A stretch of 64,000 bases of DNA from an uncultured Pseudoruegeria sp. (GCA_947498155.1 CANMJD010000001.1:248001-312000); one strand, 5' to 3'; shown: positions 1 to 11,056, counted from the stretch's first letter. The notes: generated from the letters alone by a model not told the origin. Numbers and translations are program-made.

Positions 1-92
1 CGAATTGAAGCCGATTTAGAATCATTATAGACAGCCCATTAACGGGGCATCAGCCCTGGAAAAAAGCCGAAACAACAAGAGAGTAAATCGCT

Positions 93-641
93 ATGAAAGC
101 TGGAATTCGCCTGCCCGACGTTACTTTTCACACCCGTGTACGTGACGACTCTATCGAAGGTTCGAACCCGTTCCGTTGGGAAGATAAAACAACCCAGGAT
201 TACTTTGCCGGTAAACGCGTGGTACTGTTTGCCCTGCCCGGTGCGTTCACCCCGACATGCTCGACCTTCCAGCTTCCGGGTTTCGAGAACGGCTTTGCGG
301 ATTTTCAAGCCGAAGGCATCGACGGAATTTACTGCCTGTCAGTTAACGACAGCTTTGTAATGAACAAATGGGCCGAAGCGCAAAATCTGAAAAACGTTAG
401 CGTGATCCCCGATGGCTCTGCCGAGTTTACCCGCAAAATGGGCATGCTGGTGGCCAAGGAAAATCTCGGCTTCGGCGCACGCTCTTGGCGCTATGCCGCT
501 GTGGTCAACGATGGTGTGATCGAAGCCTGGTTCGAAGAGCCCGGTCTGTCCGACAACCACGGTGAAGACCCCTATGGTGTGTCCTCGCCAGAGACTGTGT
601 TGAACTGGCTGGTGGATGCCAATCAGGAAAAAGCAGCCTGA
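93..641 (+). CDS. peroxiredoxin (Prx5/AhpC-TSA type)
   Basis: ORF with the peroxidatic motif PGAFTPTCS and Prx5-like sequence throughout. Confidence 0.92.
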   Translation: MKAGIRLPDVTFHTRVRDDSIEGSNPFRWEDKTTQDYFAGKRVVLFALPGAFTPTCSTFQLPGFENGFADFQAEGIDGIYCLSVNDSFVMNKWAEAQNLKNVSVIPDGSAEFTRKMGMLVAKENLGFGARSWRYAAVVNDGVIEAWFEEPGLSDNHGEDPYGVSSPETVLNWLVDANQEKAA

Positions 642-664
642 ATCCAATGTGGAATTTAAGAATA

Positions 665-690
665 GGCCCGCGCATTTGGCGGGCCTTTTT
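665..690 (+). terminator. Rho-independent terminator after the peroxiredoxin gene
   Basis: GGCCCGC-gcatttg-GCGGGCC followed by TTTTT. Confidence 0.8.
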
Positions 691-692
691 AC

Positions 693-1775
693 CTATCCGA
701 TTAACGGCCCGTGGGGCCCGACCATATCGTCGTAATGGGCCCGCAGCCGTTGTAGGGCAATCCGCAAGACGATTTTACCGGATCGTGCTGACCAGCCCAT
801 GCGTTTCTCTGCGGCTTCCATGCCCTCCAGATAGCAACAGCAGCGCAAGACCACATCCCCCAGTCCCGGCCCCAGATCGCGCAGCGCTGATTGCACGCGT
901 GCCCGGGCAGCCGCAGGTGAAGACCCCTCATAATCAATACCTTGTCGCTCTGATCCTGCAGAGCAAGTTAGAAATCTGTCCCAGTCCTGTGTGACGCGCG
1001 GACCAAGCTGGGCCAATTCGAAATCTTCACGGAGCTGCTCTCCGGCGGTCACAAGTTCAACCGGCAGAAACGGAGCACCATTGCGGTCCTTTCGGCGGGA
1101 AAGGGCTGCCAACGGCGACTCCGCAATGGCCCCGCGCGTCGGGCGCACCATTTCTGCAGGCTGAAAGGCGCTGGCGGCTTCGGCAAACCCTGCCCCGTGC
1201 TGAACGCCGCCTTCCTGCGCGCGCAACCACGCCTTGCCAGCAGCGGTGATCTGGTATTGCCGTACCCGGCCATCCTGCTCACAGGTGATCCATTCACGCA
1301 GCGCCAGCGTTTGGGCGACATCCCGGTCCAACACGGCGGTACGGGCGGTTTCGCCATCCGGAAGGCTGCGCAGGATGATTGCATTGTCCATATCCGGCGC
1401 CACCGCCAGCCGCGCGCCGCTTTCGCACAGGCGCCGCAGCACCCGCAGGGCTTCTTGGGTAAAGCGGCCTGCATCGTCGTTTCTTGCGCAGGTTTTGGGG
1501 TATGTCATGGGCTTTTTCTCCTGAATGGCTTTGGGGGCGGCGGCGGCATAGTGACGATGCTCCAGCCGGATCAGCGCTTCATCCACGAGCGGATCTTCGC
1601 GTCGGGATTCATATTTTCGTATTTGTCGCAAAATGGTTGATGCGTGACATCCTGCACCGCGCGCCAACGAACGGATGGATGTCCCGGATGCGGTATGCGC
1701 CAGATAATGATGCGCTGCCAGAGGCAGATGGTGGGGGGGATCGTTTCGATGAGACTCTCTTTGGGGCCGACACAT
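693..1775 (-). CDS. DUF6456-type helix-turn-helix protein
   Basis: Long ORF; N-terminal HTH-like SIRSLARGAGCHASTILRQIRKYE; C-terminal LGDVVLRCCCYLEGMEAAEKRMGWSARSGKIVLRIALQRL resembles DUF6456 proteins of Rhodobacteraceae; start uncertain. Confidence 0.6.
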   Translation of the reverse strand: MCRPQRESHRNDPPHHLPLAAHHYLAHTASGTSIRSLARGAGCHASTILRQIRKYESRREDPLVDEALIRLEHRHYAAAAPKAIQEKKPMTYPKTCARNDDAGRFTQEALRVLRRLCESGARLAVAPDMDNAIILRSLPDGETARTAVLDRDVAQTLALREWITCEQDGRVRQYQITAAGKAWLRAQEGGVQHGAGFAEAASAFQPAEMVRPTRGAIAESPLAALSRRKDRNGAPFLPVELVTAGEQLREDFELAQLGPRVTQDWDRFLTCSAGSERQGIDYEGSSPAAARARVQSALRDLGPGLGDVVLRCCCYLEGMEAAEKRMGWSARSGKIVLRIALQRLRAHYDDMVGPHGPLIG

Positions 1776-2002
1776 GAGTTACCTCCACTACGTCGTGTAA
1801 GTGCTTTATTTAAATGCAAATCCGGCGATCAGTCTCAGAAGCCACTAGTTACATAATTATTAAAATTCGCCACAAATTTAAGAATAGTTTCCAAAGTATG
1901 AACAATTTTAATGTGCATCGAACGTTGGATTTCAATTCACGCAACACAGCCAAAGGTTGTGCCTAAATGCAATCATTGCTCATTTTCAGAGGATTAGTTG
2001 TT

Positions 2003-2290
2003 ATGCCAACACCGTTTGATACCCCTCAAATCCGCCGTCCAAGCCTTCTGGTGTCTGCCGCCCGTCACGGGTGTGAGCGGTACAACCGCAGTCGAGATCT
2101 GCCACGGGTTATTGGCATGGCCGTCGGCCGCGGTATCACTGCAAATGTCGAAGTCCTAACCGATGCCGAACAAGATATGGAAAACAAACGAAAAACGGGC
2201 GATGCCGGTTATAGCATCACCCGTCATATCGAACTTCTGATCGCGCTTCTGAGCGAGCTAAAACTGCAACGCGCCGATCCGATGACTTAG
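2003..2290 (+). CDS. small DUF6477-like protein
   Basis: ORF; internal ATG at 2003 gives MPTPFDTPQIRRPSLLVSAARHG, typical of this small family. Confidence 0.5.
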   Translation: MPTPFDTPQIRRPSLLVSAARHGCERYNRSRDLPRVIGMAVGRGITANVEVLTDAEQDMENKRKTGDAGYSITRHIELLIALLSELKLQRADPMT

Positions 2291-3828
2291 GTAAAAGCAT
2301 CCTCCACGGCGGCCTTCTTTTCGGCAACAAAGGCTTGCAAGGCCGCCAAAATGTCCGGATCCATCGGCGGTTGCTGGTAGGTATCCAGTAGCTTTTGCAC
2401 CCGGATCGTTGCCAGCGTACTGCTATCGCGCGCGCCCTCTTCGTCCCAGGTTTCAAAGGGCTTATAATCCAGAACCTCGGTCCGCCAAAACGCGGTTTTA
2501 AAATTGCGTTGGGTGTGATCGCAGCCCAGAAAATGCCCGCCGGGTCCGACTTCGCGCAGGGCGTCCATGGCCTGCGCGTTCTCATCCATCGCTACCCCTT
2601 TGGCCAGATGATGCAAAACCCCCAGTTGGTCTGCATCGAGCACGAATTTCTCGAAAGAGGCCACCAGACCGCCCTCAAGCCAACCACAGCCATGTAGCAT
2701 GAAGTTTACCCCGCCCAGCAAGGCAGCATTCAGCGTGTTTGCTGTTTCATAGGCGGCCTGTGCATCCGGCAGTTTAGAGCCGCAAAGCCCCCCGCCCGAA
2801 CGGAACGGCAGATTCATGCGCCGCGCCAACTGCCCCGCGCCATTCAGGATTTGCGTCGCTTCTGGCGTCCCAAAGGTCGGCGCGCCGGAATTCATATCGA
2901 TCGAGGTCACAAAAGCCCCGAAAATGACCGGTGCACCGGGGCGCACCAGCTGGCTATAGGCGATCCCTGCCATCGCTTCGGCTAATACTTGAGTCAATGT
3001 ACCAACGACCGATACAGGTGCCATCGCCCCGCCAACGATAAACGGCGATACAATGCAGGCCTGATTATGCGCGGCATAGACTTCAAGCGCGCCCATCATC
3101 ACGTCATCAAAGGTCAGCGGCGAGTTCACATTGATCAGAGAGGTCATCACGGTGTGATCCCGCACAAAATCCTTTCCGAACAGGATTTCGCACATCTCTA
3201 CCGAATCTTGGGCGCGGCTGGGGTCGGTGACCGATCCCATAAAGGGTTTGTCCGACAGGGTCATATGCGCCAGCAGCATATCCAAATGGCGTTTGTTCAC
3301 CGGTACATCGGTCGGCTCGCAGACGGTACCGCCGGAGTGATGCAGCCATTTCGACATGTAACCGAGTTTCACAAATTTCTGGAAATCAGCCATTGTCGCA
3401 TAGCGGCGACCGTTTTCGTCACGCACAAAGGGCGGGCCGTAAACCGGTGCTATCACAAGGTTATTACCGCCGATCACCACGTTCTTTTCGGGATTGCGGG
3501 CGTGTTGGGTAAATTGCGATGGGGCTGTGGCGCAGAGTTTACGCGCCAGCCCGCGCGGAATGCGCACGCGCTCGCCGTCAATCTCGGCACCGGCGTCTTT
3601 CCAGCGGGCCAATGCGGCCGGATTATCGGGGAAATTCACCCCGATTTCCGCCAGAACGGTTTCGGCGTTGGCTTCAATGATCTGCAGCGTTTCTTCGCTT
3701 AGGAGTTCCAGATTTGGAATCTTCCGCTCGATATATTTGGCGGTTTCAAAGGAAACAGCGGTGCGCTCCGCACGGCGTGCGGCACCGCCGCCTCCGCGGG
3801 CCCGACGGCGGGGTTCTGCTGCTGTCAT
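2287..3828 (-). CDS. trimethylamine methyltransferase family protein (MttB superfamily, non-Pyl)
   Basis: 513-aa ORF with MttB-family sequence (GVNFPDNPAALARWKDAGAEIDGERVRIPR...; GAPTFGTPEATQ); no in-frame amber codon. Confidence 0.9.
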   Translation of the reverse strand: MTAAEPRRRARGGGGAARRAERTAVSFETAKYIERKIPNLELLSEETLQIIEANAETVLAEIGVNFPDNPAALARWKDAGAEIDGERVRIPRGLARKLCATAPSQFTQHARNPEKNVVIGGNNLVIAPVYGPPFVRDENGRRYATMADFQKFVKLGYMSKWLHHSGGTVCEPTDVPVNKRHLDMLLAHMTLSDKPFMGSVTDPSRAQDSVEMCEILFGKDFVRDHTVMTSLINVNSPLTFDDVMMGALEVYAAHNQACIVSPFIVGGAMAPVSVVGTLTQVLAEAMAGIAYSQLVRPGAPVIFGAFVTSIDMNSGAPTFGTPEATQILNGAGQLARRMNLPFRSGGGLCGSKLPDAQAAYETANTLNAALLGGVNFMLHGCGWLEGGLVASFEKFVLDADQLGVLHHLAKGVAMDENAQAMDALREVGPGGHFLGCDHTQRNFKTAFWRTEVLDYKPFETWDEEGARDSSTLATIRVQKLLDTYQQPPMDPDILAALQAFVAEKKAAVEDAFT

Positions 3829-4031
3829 CTGTTCTCTCCTGCATTGACTTAGAGATGGGTCCTCTTGCTTATGGTTTTAGCCCAGCGACCCGCCTTGCCA
3901 CGGGAAAAATACGCCCTTTGCGACAAGGAAGCGACATTCGTGCCATTTGCGACCTCTCTCTGTGCTCGAAATGATGAAATATCCGACACAAGAACCTTGC
4001 ACAGCTTAGGCAATATAAGTATTGCGCGACC

Positions 4032-5591
4032 ATGAGCAGCACATCCCATGACCGCCTTTTGATTATCGACTTTGGTTCTCAGGTTACGCAGCTGATTGCG
4101 CGTCGCCTGCGGGAGCTGAACGTCTATTGCGAAATCCACCCTTATCAGAATGTCACAATGGACTTTGTGCGCGAAATGGCGCCCAAAGCGGTGATTTTCT
4201 CGGGGGGGCCTGACAGCGTCACCCGCGAAGGCAGCCCGCGCGTCCCCCAAGAGATCTTTGACTATGGCGTGCCGATCCTTGGGATTTGTTATGGCCAGCA
4301 GATGATGATGACGCAATTGGGCGGCAAGGTCGAAAGCGGCCATGGCACAGCCGAATTCGGCCGCGCCTATCTGACCCAACAGGGATCGCTGGATATATTT
4401 GAAGGCTGGTTTAAAGACGGCAAGGAACAGGTCTGGATGTCGCATGGCGACCACGTCAGCGCCCTCGCCCCCGGATTTGAGGTCTATGGCACCTCTCCGA
4501 ATGCGCCTTTTGGTGTCACTGCCGATACCGCGCGTCATTTCTATGCGGTGCAATTCCACCCCGAAGTGCACCACACCCCCAATGGCGCAAAACTCTACGA
4601 GAATTTTGTCAAACTAGCCGGATTCACCGGCGATTGGACAATGGGCGCATACCGCGAGCAAGCCATCGAAGAAATTCGGGCCAAGGTAGGCGACAAGCAG
4701 GTGATTTGCGGGCTGTCCGGCGGGGTTGATAGCTCTGTTGCGGCGATCCTGATCCATGAAGCCATCGGCGATCAGCTGACCTGTGTGTTTGTGGACCATG
4801 GTCTTCTGCGCAAAAACGAAGCCGAAGAAGTCGTGACCATGTTCCGCGACAACTATAACATCCGTCTGATCCACGCTGATGAGAGCGATCTGTTCCTTGG
4901 CGAATTGGACGGCGTTTCTGACCCTGAAACCAAGCGCAAGATCATCGGTAAACTATTTATCGACGTGTTCCAGAAACATGCCGATACCATTGATGGGGCA
5001 GAATTCCTTGCCCAAGGCACGCTTTATCCCGATGTGATTGAATCCGTGTCCTTTAGTGGCGGCCCTTCGGTGACAATCAAATCTCACCACAATGTCGGCG
5101 GTCTGCCCGAAAAAATGGGCTTAAAACTGGTTGAACCCCTGCGCGAGTTGTTCAAGGACGAGGTCCGCGCTTTGGGCCGTGAACTTGGCCTGCCGCAAAG
5201 CTTTATCGGACGGCACCCCTTCCCCGGTCCGGGTCTTGCGATCCGTTGCCCCGGTGAGATCACCCGCGAAAAGTTGGCGATCCTGCGCGAAGCCGATGCG
5301 GTCTATATCGACCAGATCCGTAAACATGGTCTTTATGATGAAATCTGGCAGGCCTTTGTCGCCATTCTGCCGGTGCGCACCGTCGGCGTTATGGGCGATG
5401 GTCGGACCTATGATTTTGCCTGTGCGCTGCGCGCGGTTACATCTGTGGATGGGATGACGGCGGATTATTATCCCTATACCCATGAATTCCTTGGCGAAAC
5501 CGCCACGCGGATTATCAACGAAGTCAAAGGCATTAACCGTGTGACCTATGACATCACCTCCAAACCTCCGGGCACCATCGAATGGGAATAA
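4032..5591 (+). CDS. guaA: GMP synthase (glutamine-hydrolysing)
   Basis: GATase motif GICYGQQ, PP-loop [11 protein letters not shown]-terminal [13 protein letters not shown]. Confidence 0.98.
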   Translation: MSSTSHDRLLIIDFGSQVTQLIARRLRELNVYCEIHPYQNVTMDFVREMAPKAVIFSGGPDSVTREGSPRVPQEIFDYGVPILGICYGQQMMMTQLGGKVESGHGTAEFGRAYLTQQGSLDIFEGWFKDGKEQVWMSHGDHVSALAPGFEVYGTSPNAPFGVTADTARHFYAVQFHPEVHHTPNGAKLYENFVKLAGFTGDWTMGAYREQAIEEIRAKVGDKQVICGLSGGVDSSVAAILIHEAIGDQLTCVFVDHGLLRKNEAEEVVTMFRDNYNIRLIHADESDLFLGELDGVSDPETKRKIIGKLFIDVFQKHADTIDGAEFLAQGTLYPDVIESVSFSGGPSVTIKSHHNVGGLPEKMGLKLVEPLRELFKDEVRALGRELGLPQSFIGRHPFPGPGLAIRCPGEITREKLAILREADAVYIDQIRKHGLYDEIWQAFVAILPVRTVGVMGDGRTYDFACALRAVTSVDGMTADYYPYTHEFLGETATRIINEVKGINRVTYDITSKPPGTIEWE

Positions 5592-5622
5592 CCCGGCCTT
5601 TGGGCGCTGTCTGGGGGTGATC

Positions 5623-5979
5623 ATGCGTATCTTTTGTCTGATCTGCCTGACAGCCTTGGTGCCCACAATCGCCTTTGCGCGCCCCTTGCCGCCGCTGGCC
5701 TGTGAAAGCATCGACGGGGACAGGGTTTTGGGGATCTATGGCGCTGTCGCCCAACTGAGAACGCCCGAGGTTTCGGGTTTTTCGGTTTCTGATGCGGCGC
5801 GCGCCCATGGGGCCGAATGGCCTGCTTATCTGACGCTGGACAGGGGCGCAAAAACGCTTTCCCTGCGGCTGCAGGAAACCAACTGCAGGGCAGCTGGGGG
5901 CAGTTTTCCTCTACGCGCAGAATTATATGACCCCGCGCAGACAGCGGTCGAGATCTTTTGCTGTACGGTAGCCGAATGA
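5623..5979 (+). CDS. small putative secreted protein
   Basis: Internal ATG gives signal-peptide-like MRIFCLICLTALVPTIAFA; stop overlaps the next ATG (ATGA). Confidence 0.5.
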   Translation: MRIFCLICLTALVPTIAFARPLPPLACESIDGDRVLGIYGAVAQLRTPEVSGFSVSDAARAHGAEWPAYLTLDRGAKTLSLRLQETNCRAAGGSFPLRAELYDPAQTAVEIFCCTVAE

Positions 5980-6848
5980 CCCTGTCGCCGATCTTTCAGG
6001 CCGCGCTCTGGATGGCGGGGGCCATTGTCGGTTTTACCTCCATGGCTTTTGCCGGTCGGGTGGTCCTGCAAGAATTGGATACCTTCGAGCTGATGCTGTA
6101 TCGCAGCCTTGTCGGGATTGTTATTGTGTTTGGGGTCGGTGCGGTTGTCGGAACACTGCACCAGATATCAACACGCAACTTTAAGCTGCAAATCATCCGC
6201 AACCTCAGCCATTTCGCCGGTCAGAACTTTTGGTTCTACGCCATTACTGTGGCCCCCTTGGCGCAAGTCGTGGCCATTGAATTTACCTCACCGCTCTGGG
6301 TATTGATGCTGGCACCGCTGGTCCTGGCCGAAAAACTGACCAAAGCGCGCATGCTGACCGCGCTGGGAGGCTTTATCGGCATCCTGATCATCGCCCGCCC
6401 CGGTGTCACCGAGGTGAATTTCGGCGTGCTTTGTGCTGCCATTTCCGCCATCGGTTTTGCCGGCTCTGCGGTATTTACAAAACTTTTGACGCGCACGGAA
6501 TCCATCACCGGTATTCTGGCCTATCTTACCCTGACCCAAGCCGTTTTTGGGCTTGTTTGCGCAGGTTTGGACGGTGACATTACCCTACCGAGCCTTGCCT
6601 TGCTACCCTCGGTTGTGATTGTCGGGTGTGCTGGTCTTTTGGCGCATTTCTGCCTGACCAAAGCGCTCACATGTGCGCCTGCTGCGATCGTCATGCCGCT
6701 GGATTTTGCTCGTCTGCCCACCGTCGCTATATTGGCGATGCTGGTCTATGCCGAACCGCTGGATATCTGGGTCTTCGTCGGTGCCAGCGTGATTTTCGTC
6801 TGCAATTACTTTAATGTTTTAAGGGAATCGCGCGTTAAGCCCGTCTAG
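5976..6848 (+). CDS. DMT/EamA family transporter
   Basis: About 10 hydrophobic segments and an EamA-like repeat architecture. Confidence 0.9.
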   Translation: MTLSPIFQAALWMAGAIVGFTSMAFAGRVVLQELDTFELMLYRSLVGIVIVFGVGAVVGTLHQISTRNFKLQIIRNLSHFAGQNFWFYAITVAPLAQVVAIEFTSPLWVLMLAPLVLAEKLTKARMLTALGGFIGILIIARPGVTEVNFGVLCAAISAIGFAGSAVFTKLLTRTESITGILAYLTLTQAVFGLVCAGLDGDITLPSLALLPSVVIVGCAGLLAHFCLTKALTCAPAAIVMPLDFARLPTVAILAMLVYAEPLDIWVFVGASVIFVCNYFNVLRESRVKPV

Positions 6849-6905
6849 CTGTGTCATTCCTGCGACGTTCCGCCACGTCACTTTATATAAAAATTTTTTT
6901 ACGCG

Positions 6906-6922
6906 GCGTCACAAATTGACGC
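6906..6922. promoter_or_regulatory. inverted repeat upstream of the fadL-like gene
   Basis: GCGTCA-caaat-TGACGC, about 67 bp before the ATG. Confidence 0.35.
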
Positions 6923-6988
6923 ATTTTTATTACCTTTGCATAAATCATCCAGATAACCATTCAGATCACGGTAGGGAAGAGACTCAAA

Positions 6989-8089
6989 ATGAGACGTGTA
7001 TCACTCACAGCTGCAGCGTTGCTTGCAACCACATCCATCGCCACCGCGGGCGGCATTGACCGGTCTGGGCAAGGCGTCAACATCCTGTTCGAAGAAGGTG
7101 ATTACGCTCAATTCACTTTTAGCCGCGTCAACCCGAACGTTGATGGCACCGGTGTCGGGGCATTCGCGGGCCAGCCGTCCAACAACGTGCTTCCGGGATA
7201 TAATGCGCTGTCCTTCGGGTATAAGCACCAGCTGACTGACAATGTCGATCTGGCGATCATCATCGATCAACCTTTCGGGGCCCATGTCCGGTATACCGAT
7301 GGTCCGCTGTCCGCTGGCGGGGCTGCAGGCCTTCCGTACAACGGTGAAGCCGACATCGACAGCCGCGCCATTACCGGCCTTGTGCAATACCACTTTAATG
7401 AGAATTTCAGCGTTCACGGCGGTATCCGTGCCCAGAAAGTCGAAGGAATTATCCGTTCCGGTAAAGGGATTCTCGAGGCGGACAGCGATTACAATTTCGG
7501 TGGTGTCGTGGGTGTTGCCTATGAACGTCCGGACATCGCCCTGCGCGTTGCCTTGACCTATTCCTCCGGTATCGAAAACGAATTCAGCGGTAAAAACGCC
7601 GCCTTCCCTCCTGGCTTTGACGCCCGTAACTTTGACGTTAAATTTCCTGAAAGCGTGAACCTCGATTTCCAGACAGGTATCGCTAAAGACACCTTGCTGT
7701 TTGGTAACATTCGCTGGGTTGGCTGGGATGGCTTTAACCTGTCGACCGCTGAAGACGGCGAATGGGTCAGCTTTGATGACGACACCATCACCTACACTTT
7801 GGGTATCGGTCGCCGCATCAATGAGCAGCTGTCGCTAGCTGTCACCTTTGGCTACGAAAGTGCCGGTAGCGTGCCAACCACCTCTGCCCTGACCCCGACC
7901 AGCGGCTCCAAGAGCATTGGCTTTGGCGGCACCTATCAGGCAACCGAGGCCCTTTCGATCTCTGGCGGTATCACCTATGCGGTACCCGGCGATCAAACCT
8001 ATCAAGCCGGTCCAGCCGCTGATCTTGCGGACATCGACTTCTCCGGTGATGCATGGGGCGCAGGTATCCGCATCGGTTACCGCTTCTAA
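6989..8089 (+). CDS. outer membrane protein transport protein (OmpP1/FadL/TodX family)
   Basis: Signal peptide, beta-barrel-like pattern, C-terminal aromatic residue (IRIGYRF). Confidence 0.85.
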   Translation: MRRVSLTAAALLATTSIATAGGIDRSGQGVNILFEEGDYAQFTFSRVNPNVDGTGVGAFAGQPSNNVLPGYNALSFGYKHQLTDNVDLAIIIDQPFGAHVRYTDGPLSAGGAAGLPYNGEADIDSRAITGLVQYHFNENFSVHGGIRAQKVEGIIRSGKGILEADSDYNFGGVVGVAYERPDIALRVALTYSSGIENEFSGKNAAFPPGFDARNFDVKFPESVNLDFQTGIAKDTLLFGNIRWVGWDGFNLSTAEDGEWVSFDDDTITYTLGIGRRINEQLSLAVTFGYESAGSVPTTSALTPTSGSKSIGFGGTYQATEALSISGGITYAVPGDQTYQAGPAADLADIDFSGDAWGAGIRIGYRF

Positions 8090-8111
8090 AACGATCCCTC
8101 GTTTTTTCGGT

Positions 8112-8140
8112 AAAAACCCCGTCCATGTGACGGGGTTTTT
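8112..8140 (+). terminator. Rho-independent terminator after the fadL-like gene
   Basis: Perfect AAAAACCCCGTC-catgt-GACGGGGTTTTT. Confidence 0.88.
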
Positions 8141-8217
8141 CGTTTTGACCCCTAAAAGGTTTGACCCCTTTGCCCAGTCTGTCTAGGGAAGACCGAAGAG
8201 CGCGACACGAGGTGGAC

Positions 8218-9108
8218 ATGATCTATTCATCAGCACAGGAATGGCAGAATGCGCCGCGCAAGCGGGTATTGCTCTTTGGTATGTCCGGCCTTGGAAAAAC
8301 CCATATTTCCAATCTGCTACGGGCCTCTGGTGACTGGTTTCACTACTCCGTCGACTATCGCATCGGTACCCGCTACATGGGTGAACATATCGTTGATAAT
8401 TTCAAGGCCGAGGCCATGCGGAATCCGTTTCTGGCAGAGCTTTTGCGCAGCGATAGCATTTATATTGCCAGCAATATCACCTTTGAAAACCTCGCACCGC
8501 TATCGACGTTTCTGGGCAAACCCGGCGATCCGGCGCGCGGTGGACTAAGCCTTGACCAATACCGCCACCGGCAAGGCCTGCACCGCAGTGCCGAAATCAG
8601 CAGCCTGCTGGATACGCCGCATTTCATCGACCGCGCCAAAACGCTTTACGGCTATGATAATTTCATTTGTGACACCGGTGGCTCGATCTGCGAAGTTGTA
8701 GACCCCGAAGATGTGAGCGATCCGGTGCTGACCGCGCTGTCGCAAAATACGCTGATGGTCTGGATCAAAGGGTCCGAAAACCATACGGCCGAATTGATCA
8801 AACGCTTTGATCGTGCGCCGAAACCGATGTATTACCAACCGCAGTTTCTAACTCACGTCTGGGCGGAATATACCAGCGAAAACAATATTCAAGAGGCAGA
8901 CGTTAACCCGGATTCCTTCGTGCGCTATGCCTATGCCAAAGCTTTGGCCCATCGCCAACCGCTGTATCAGTCCATGGCTGAGAACTGGGGTGTCACGGTC
9001 ACAGCAGAAGACATTGCCGAAGTGCGCACCCCCGAGGATTTCAACGCGGTGATATCACGCGCCCTTGAGACCCGCTGTAAAGACCACTATCTCAACCCTC
9101 CATACTGA
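8218..9108 (+). CDS. uncharacterised P-loop ATPase/kinase-like protein
   Basis: Internal ATG MIYSSAQEWQNAPRKRVLLFGMSGLGKTHIS; Walker A GMSGLGKTH. Confidence 0.65.
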   Translation: MIYSSAQEWQNAPRKRVLLFGMSGLGKTHISNLLRASGDWFHYSVDYRIGTRYMGEHIVDNFKAEAMRNPFLAELLRSDSIYIASNITFENLAPLSTFLGKPGDPARGGLSLDQYRHRQGLHRSAEISSLLDTPHFIDRAKTLYGYDNFICDTGGSICEVVDPEDVSDPVLTALSQNTLMVWIKGSENHTAELIKRFDRAPKPMYYQPQFLTHVWAEYTSENNIQEADVNPDSFVRYAYAKALAHRQPLYQSMAENWGVTVTAEDIAEVRTPEDFNAVISRALETRCKDHYLNPPY

Positions 9109-9123
9109 AACCGGAGACAGACA

Positions 9124-10041
9124 ATGCCCATTAAAATCCCATCCAATCTGCCCGCCTTCGAGGTCCTCTCGCAGGAAGGTGTGATGGTAATGGGCGAAGG
9201 GCGTGCCGCGCATCAGGATATCCGGCCCCTTCAAATCGGGTTACTGAACCTGATGCCGAAGAAAATCCAGACCGAAACCCAATTTGCCCGTCTGATCGGT
9301 GCGACTCCGTTGCAGATCGAATTGACCCTGATCCGCATGTCTGAGCATGCGACAAAAAACACCGCTGCCGCCCATATGGAGGCGTTTTATCAGCCATTTT
9401 CGGAAGTCAAAAACCGCAAGTTTGACGGGCTGATTATCACTGGCGCCCCGATTGAGCATCTTGCTTTCGATAAAGTCACCTATTGGCAGGAACTGCGCGA
9501 GATTTTGGACTGGACCCAAAGCAATGTGCATTCCACCTTTGGGGTTTGCTGGGGTGGTATGGCGATGATCAACCATTTCCACGGCGTGCAAAAACACCTG
9601 TTGGATGCCAAGCTCTTTGGCTGTTTCCGCCACAACAACCTCTTGCCTACCTCGCCTTATTTGCGCGGATTTTCAGATGATTGCGTTATTCCGGTGTCAC
9701 GTTGGACCGAAATGAAGCAAGCCGAAATCGATGCGGCGACGGGGTTGACTACCCTATTGGGAAGCCCGGAAACCGGACCCTGTCTGGTTGAAGATCCGGA
9801 CCATCGCGCGCTCTATATCTTTAACCACTTCGAATATGATACCGACACGCTAAAGCAGGAATATGATCGCGATATCGCCAATGATACGCCGATTAATGTG
9901 CCGTTGAATTACTATCCGCAGGATGATCCCAGTAAACCACCGCTAAACCGCTGGAGATCGCACGCCCACCTTCTATATGGTAACTGGTTGAACGAAATTT
10001 ACCAGACGACGCATTATGACATGGACAGAATTGGCACTTAA
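9124..10041 (+). CDS. metA: homoserine O-acyltransferase MetA
   Basis: [45 protein letters not shown]; full-length MetA. Confidence 0.97.
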   Translation: MPIKIPSNLPAFEVLSQEGVMVMGEGRAAHQDIRPLQIGLLNLMPKKIQTETQFARLIGATPLQIELTLIRMSEHATKNTAAAHMEAFYQPFSEVKNRKFDGLIITGAPIEHLAFDKVTYWQELREILDWTQSNVHSTFGVCWGGMAMINHFHGVQKHLLDAKLFGCFRHNNLLPTSPYLRGFSDDCVIPVSRWTEMKQAEIDAATGLTTLLGSPETGPCLVEDPDHRALYIFNHFEYDTDTLKQEYDRDIANDTPINVPLNYYPQDDPSKPPLNRWRSHAHLLYGNWLNEIYQTTHYDMDRIGT

Positions 10042-11008
10042 GATCCTGTTGCCCGCCGCTGTTTTGCTGGCGGGCTGTGGGGCCTATGTCGATCAACGCG
10101 CCGACACGCGGGAAATAGCCACTGAAAAGGCCTATCCGCCGATTGGCCAGATTCTGATGGTGGAGGGCACGCCGGTGCATGCCGTGGTTCAGGGGCACGG
10201 GCCGGATTTGATCCTGATCCATGGTGCCAGCGGCAATGCGCGGGATTTTACTTTTGATTTTGTCGATCGGTTAACCGACCGCTACCGCGTGATTGTCTTT
10301 GATCGCCCCGGTTTGGGTTATACAGGGCGCATTGATGCGGCGGTTAATGACCCCGATGGGGCACGGGCCGAAACCCCGTCTGAACAGGCCATCCTGCTAG
10401 AGGCTGCCGCCCGTCAACTGGGGGTCAAGCAAGCCATCATTCTGGGCCAAAGCTATGGCGGGGCGGTTGCGCTGGCCTGGGGGCTGGAGCGTCCGGACAC
10501 CGCCGCCGCTCTGGTTCTGGTTTCGTCTGTCAGCACGCCCTGGGAAACCGATCTGGGCGGGTGGTACGCGCTGATGGACAGCCCGCTTGGCCCAAATGTG
10601 GTGGCGCCGCTGGTCTCTGCCTTTGCGCCGGATCGCAGTGCGGATTCGGTCCTTGAGAATATCTTCGCCCCACAATCCGCGCCAACGGGCTATGCCGATT
10701 ATGTAGGCGTTGGGTTAACTGTGCGGCGTGAGACATTGATTTCAAACGCCAATCAAGTGAATTCATTGCTCGATTACATCACCCGCCTGCAACCCTATTA
10801 TCCAGATTACAGCCTTCCGATCGAAGCGGTGCATGGCGACGCGGATGAGATCGTACCCTATGCGCTCCATGGAGACGGGTTGGATCAGCGCCTGACCACG
10901 CTGAACATGACCAAACTGCCGGGCATCGGACATATGCCCCATCATGCCGCCCCCGATGCCGTGGTCAGCGCGATTGACCGCGCCGCTGCGCGCAGCGGAT
11001 TGCGTTAA
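10016..11008 (+). CDS. alpha/beta hydrolase, putative lipoprotein
   Basis: Lipobox-like [15 protein letters not shown]; nucleophile elbow GQSYGG; overlaps metA by 26 nt. Confidence 0.85.
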   Translation: MTWTELALKILLPAAVLLAGCGAYVDQRADTREIATEKAYPPIGQILMVEGTPVHAVVQGHGPDLILIHGASGNARDFTFDFVDRLTDRYRVIVFDRPGLGYTGRIDAAVNDPDGARAETPSEQAILLEAAARQLGVKQAIILGQSYGGAVALAWGLERPDTAAALVLVSSVSTPWETDLGGWYALMDSPLGPNVVAPLVSAFAPDRSADSVLENIFAPQSAPTGYADYVGVGLTVRRETLISNANQVNSLLDYITRLQPYYPDYSLPIEAVHGDADEIVPYALHGDGLDQRLTTLNMTKLPGIGHMPHHAAPDAVVSAIDRAAARSGLR

Positions 11009-11056
11009 GCGGCGCAGGCAGGCATAGTCAGGGCAACAATAATTCGGAGATCGGGC

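Noticed and set aside
9109-9123. SAM-II riboswitch in front of metA
   Set aside because: Only 15 bp separate metA from the preceding gene, too short for the element.
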